A DNA stretch of 19,605 nt from Acanthaster planci (lineage: Eukaryota; Echinodermata; Asteroidea; Valvatida; Acanthasteridae), in NCBI RefSeq assembly GCF_001949145.1, contig NW_019091418.1:1656414-1676018 (forward strand). Reading direction: 5' to 3'. The notes under the pieces are model-generated. The model was not told the DNA's origin and did no database searches. It saw only the letters and a list, made by a program, of their open reading frames with translations. How positions within the stretch are numbered: the stretch's first letter is position 1; each line of letters opens with the position of its first letter. This document shows positions 18,159 to 19,605 of this stretch, one piece after another. The translations under genes and the position numbers were made by a program.

Positions 18159-18631
18159 CGTATGCGTCGTCGTCTTGCCTCGACCCCAACCGTGACGTGC
18201 TATACTTTCGAATTTCCGAAAGCGAAATACCTGCATTAGCTCTGTGGTTAAGGTTGACAAGACTGGCCAAGGGGAAAGTCTGGTACCTTGTCGCTAGAGT
18301 CAATTTGGGTCGGCATATGTGAAAACAATTCCAGCTACCAGACTATATTACGGAAAATTAAACAGTAAATGGAAAATGTAATTTTTGTTATTAATGTTGA
18401 ACAGCACACGTCGACGCCATGCTCAAAACGCTCTTTTAAACTTACGTATGTTTAATGTTACGAGTGCTTTATTAACATATCAATCGTCGTCTTAAGTTCA
18501 CTTGCACAGCTTCGAGCATGGTTTCAAATTATATTGCTGAAGATATGTGTAATTTAGAATACTAAGTGACAGGCTGACATGGCTGAGTAGTTTTTCGACA
18601 AAACTCCATCGTCTGGTAGTAATGACTAAAG
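18159..18631. promoter_or_regulatory. Divergent promoter region, POP7 / GCN2-like
   Basis: The 473 bases between the POP7 start codon (minus strand) and the GCN2-like start codon (plus strand) must hold the 5' ends of both genes unless either has a distant non-coding exon. The POP7 side is richer in CpG than most of the window. I cannot point to a TATA box or a transcription start. Confidence 0.55.
18579..18590 (+). other. Short upstream ORF before GCN2-like start
   Basis: ATG GCT GAG TAG encodes three residues and ends 41 bases before the main ATG. It matters only if transcription begins upstream of it, which the sequence cannot show. Confidence 0.4.
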
Positions 18632-18642
18632 ATGTCAGATAA
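18622..18642 (+). other. Upstream ORF overlapping the GCN2-like start codon
   Basis: A six-codon frame (ATG ACT AAA GAT GTC AGA TAA) starts ten bases before the main ATG, in the +1 frame, and terminates inside the main coding sequence. It has G at -3. The main ATG has A at -3, so scanning ribosomes would face two overlapping starts. Confidence 0.45.
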
Positions 18643-18742
18643 TATTGTAGAGAGTTTTCAGGAGAGACAAGACAATGAATCGGAGGTGTTGCAAGCGATT
18701 TTCATGGATGATTTCGTGGACATGAACAAGGGGGACCACAGG
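18632..18742 (+). CDS. EIF2AK4: GCN2-like (EIF2AK4) first coding exon, RWD domain start
   Basis: ATG in good context (AAAG before it) opens 37 codons that end at a GTGAGT donor in phase 0. The residues ESFQERQDNESEVLQAIFMD followed by DFVDMNKGD match the first helix of the RWD domain at the N-terminus of GCN2 (ESYPQRQDHELQALEAIYGADF in human). In GCN2 the RWD binds GCN1, and the kinase phosphorylates eIF2-alpha on amino-acid starvation. Only the N-terminus is in the window, so another RWD protein such as IMPACT or an RWDD family member is not excluded; RQD and the spacing favour GCN2. Confidence 0.72.
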
Positions 18743-18873
18743 GTGAGTTTCTGTCAGTGCAGATAGATACGGCTAGCCTAAGTAAAAATGAACCTGCCAA
18801 TGCCATATGTCATTATTGTCAGGGTTTAGGCCGACATGGTTTAGGCCTACCGGTACGTTACATGCCCATGATG

Positions 18874-18895
18874 ACACACACACACACACACACAC
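18874..18895. repeat. (AC)11 microsatellite
   Basis: Twenty-two bases of perfect AC dinucleotide repeat in the first intron of the GCN2-like gene. Confidence 0.95.
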
Positions 18896-19112
18896 CCTTT
18901 TTTGGGAAAGAGTTCCTAAAACACTTGTGGCCCTGGCTAGCTGTGCACAAACCTATGAGACTAGTAGTCTGAAAAAACTTGTGTTTTCTATTCTATTCTA
19001 AGTGGGCCTAGGCCTAAATGTTTTGGAATTTTCTTGGCTAAATTTTACTTTGTAGGACATGTTAATTGTTATCACTTTCTGATGGCTCTTACGTGTCTTA
19101 GCCTGGGCCTAC

Positions 19113-19137
19113 ATATAGGCCTAGGCTAGGCCTATAT
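19113..19137. repeat. Perfect 12-base palindrome with one-base centre
   Basis: ATATAGGCCTAG, one G, then CTAGGCCTATAT: both arms pair perfectly. The AGGCCTA core recurs nearby (about 18825-18850 and 19003-19017), so this is the most regular member of a local motif cluster. Confidence 0.9.
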
Positions 19138-19605
19138 CTTTTCAAGGGAAAAGTAGTGTTGTCCGTATATGGAACTCGTTGCACTTTTTGTTTGGGTAGG
19201 GGATGAAAATCAATTTTGGCACAAGTTTTGGAAGTTTGACATGTTTGACAAGTAACTGGAGCACATGTATATGTAAGTCCAGGTGAAATTTGCACTTTTC
19301 AACTTAATCCTAAAAGAGCCAGGGGAGGGGTGGACCCCTGCACCCCTCGACATTTTTTTTCCAATAGGCCAACGCCTATCAGTATCACTGTAGTTAGGGA
19401 TTATAATAAATTTGTCAAATATTTGTTTTCTTCTGTTTGGAAGAGATCTTGGAGAGGATGTCATAAAACAAAGAAAAAGGGCAGTTGCTATTGTTACAGA
19501 AGTGTAGATTTCTGTGTATGAATACTTTCTTGCACCAGTCCATTGGATGTGTGGTCAACAGGAGTCATACCTCTTGTCTGCATGTATAATGAATGATCTT
19601 GGACT

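Larger units (their letters stand above)
18743..19605 (+). other. First intron of GCN2-like gene (incomplete)
   Basis: No further RWD exon is recognisable up to the window end. It contains (AC)11, several TAGGCCTA motifs and a 25-base palindrome. The open frames present have no visible homology. Confidence 0.55.

Noticed and set aside
18159-18260. N-terminal extension of POP7 upstream of 18158
   Set aside because: The open frame continues, but the added residues do not match RPP20 and the first codon at 18260 is TTG; ATG 18158 gives the usual family length.
1-19605. CRISPR array, phage genes or bacterial operon
   Set aside because: Introns, microsatellites and animal gene families show that this is animal DNA; no regularly spaced repeats of CRISPR type were seen.

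Overview
The window is animal genomic DNA: genes are split by GT-AG introns, spacers are long and AT-rich, and many short inverted-repeat elements are scattered between exons. The dense ACATGTAC, TACCGGTA and TAGGCCTA motifs, together with an orphan-type rhodopsin GPCR, suggest a marine invertebrate, perhaps an echinoderm or hemichordate. That placement is an impression from composition and was not tested.

Layout from left to right. (1) 343-1285, minus strand: a rhodopsin-class GPCR, apparently intronless, broken by three single-base frameshifts (pseudogene, or assembly error). (2) 2067-13874, plus strand: a complete or nearly complete COQ8 (ADCK3/COQ8A/COQ8B) gene. Thirteen exons join in a consistent phase, and a 33-base upstream exon may carry the start codon. 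The predicted protein is about 524 aa and has every UbiB/ADCK signature (KxGQ, alanine-rich loop, VAMK lysine, TDPNWSN catalytic loop, DFG). (3) 17715-18158, minus strand: an intronless POP7/RPP20 gene, the p20 subunit of RNase P/MRP. (4) 18632 onward, plus strand: the first coding exon of a GCN2 (EIF2AK4)-like RWD protein, head-to-head with POP7 across a 473-base gap; the rest lies beyond the window.

The genes do not form a functional unit. COQ8 is a mitochondrial coenzyme Q biosynthesis factor, POP7 acts in tRNA and rRNA processing, and GCN2 senses amino-acid starvation. The only arrangement with a likely regulatory meaning is the divergent POP7/GCN2 pair.

Non-coding sequence is rich in small inverted-repeat elements, and I found no transposase or reverse transcriptase. 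They are a hAT-like hairpin (6575-6702), a long near-perfect hairpin (7947-8118), a 42-base inverted repeat (10699-10877), two elements bounded by TTAA (11761-11986 and 12479-13073), two oppositely oriented copies of one long-armed foldback family (15778-16120 and 16770-17009), and between those a different foldback flanked by a 15-base direct repeat (16306-16576). No clearly new multi-gene system was found. The most unusual signals are these hairpins, the strand bias of their arm differences, and the short uORFs in front of the GCN2-like start.
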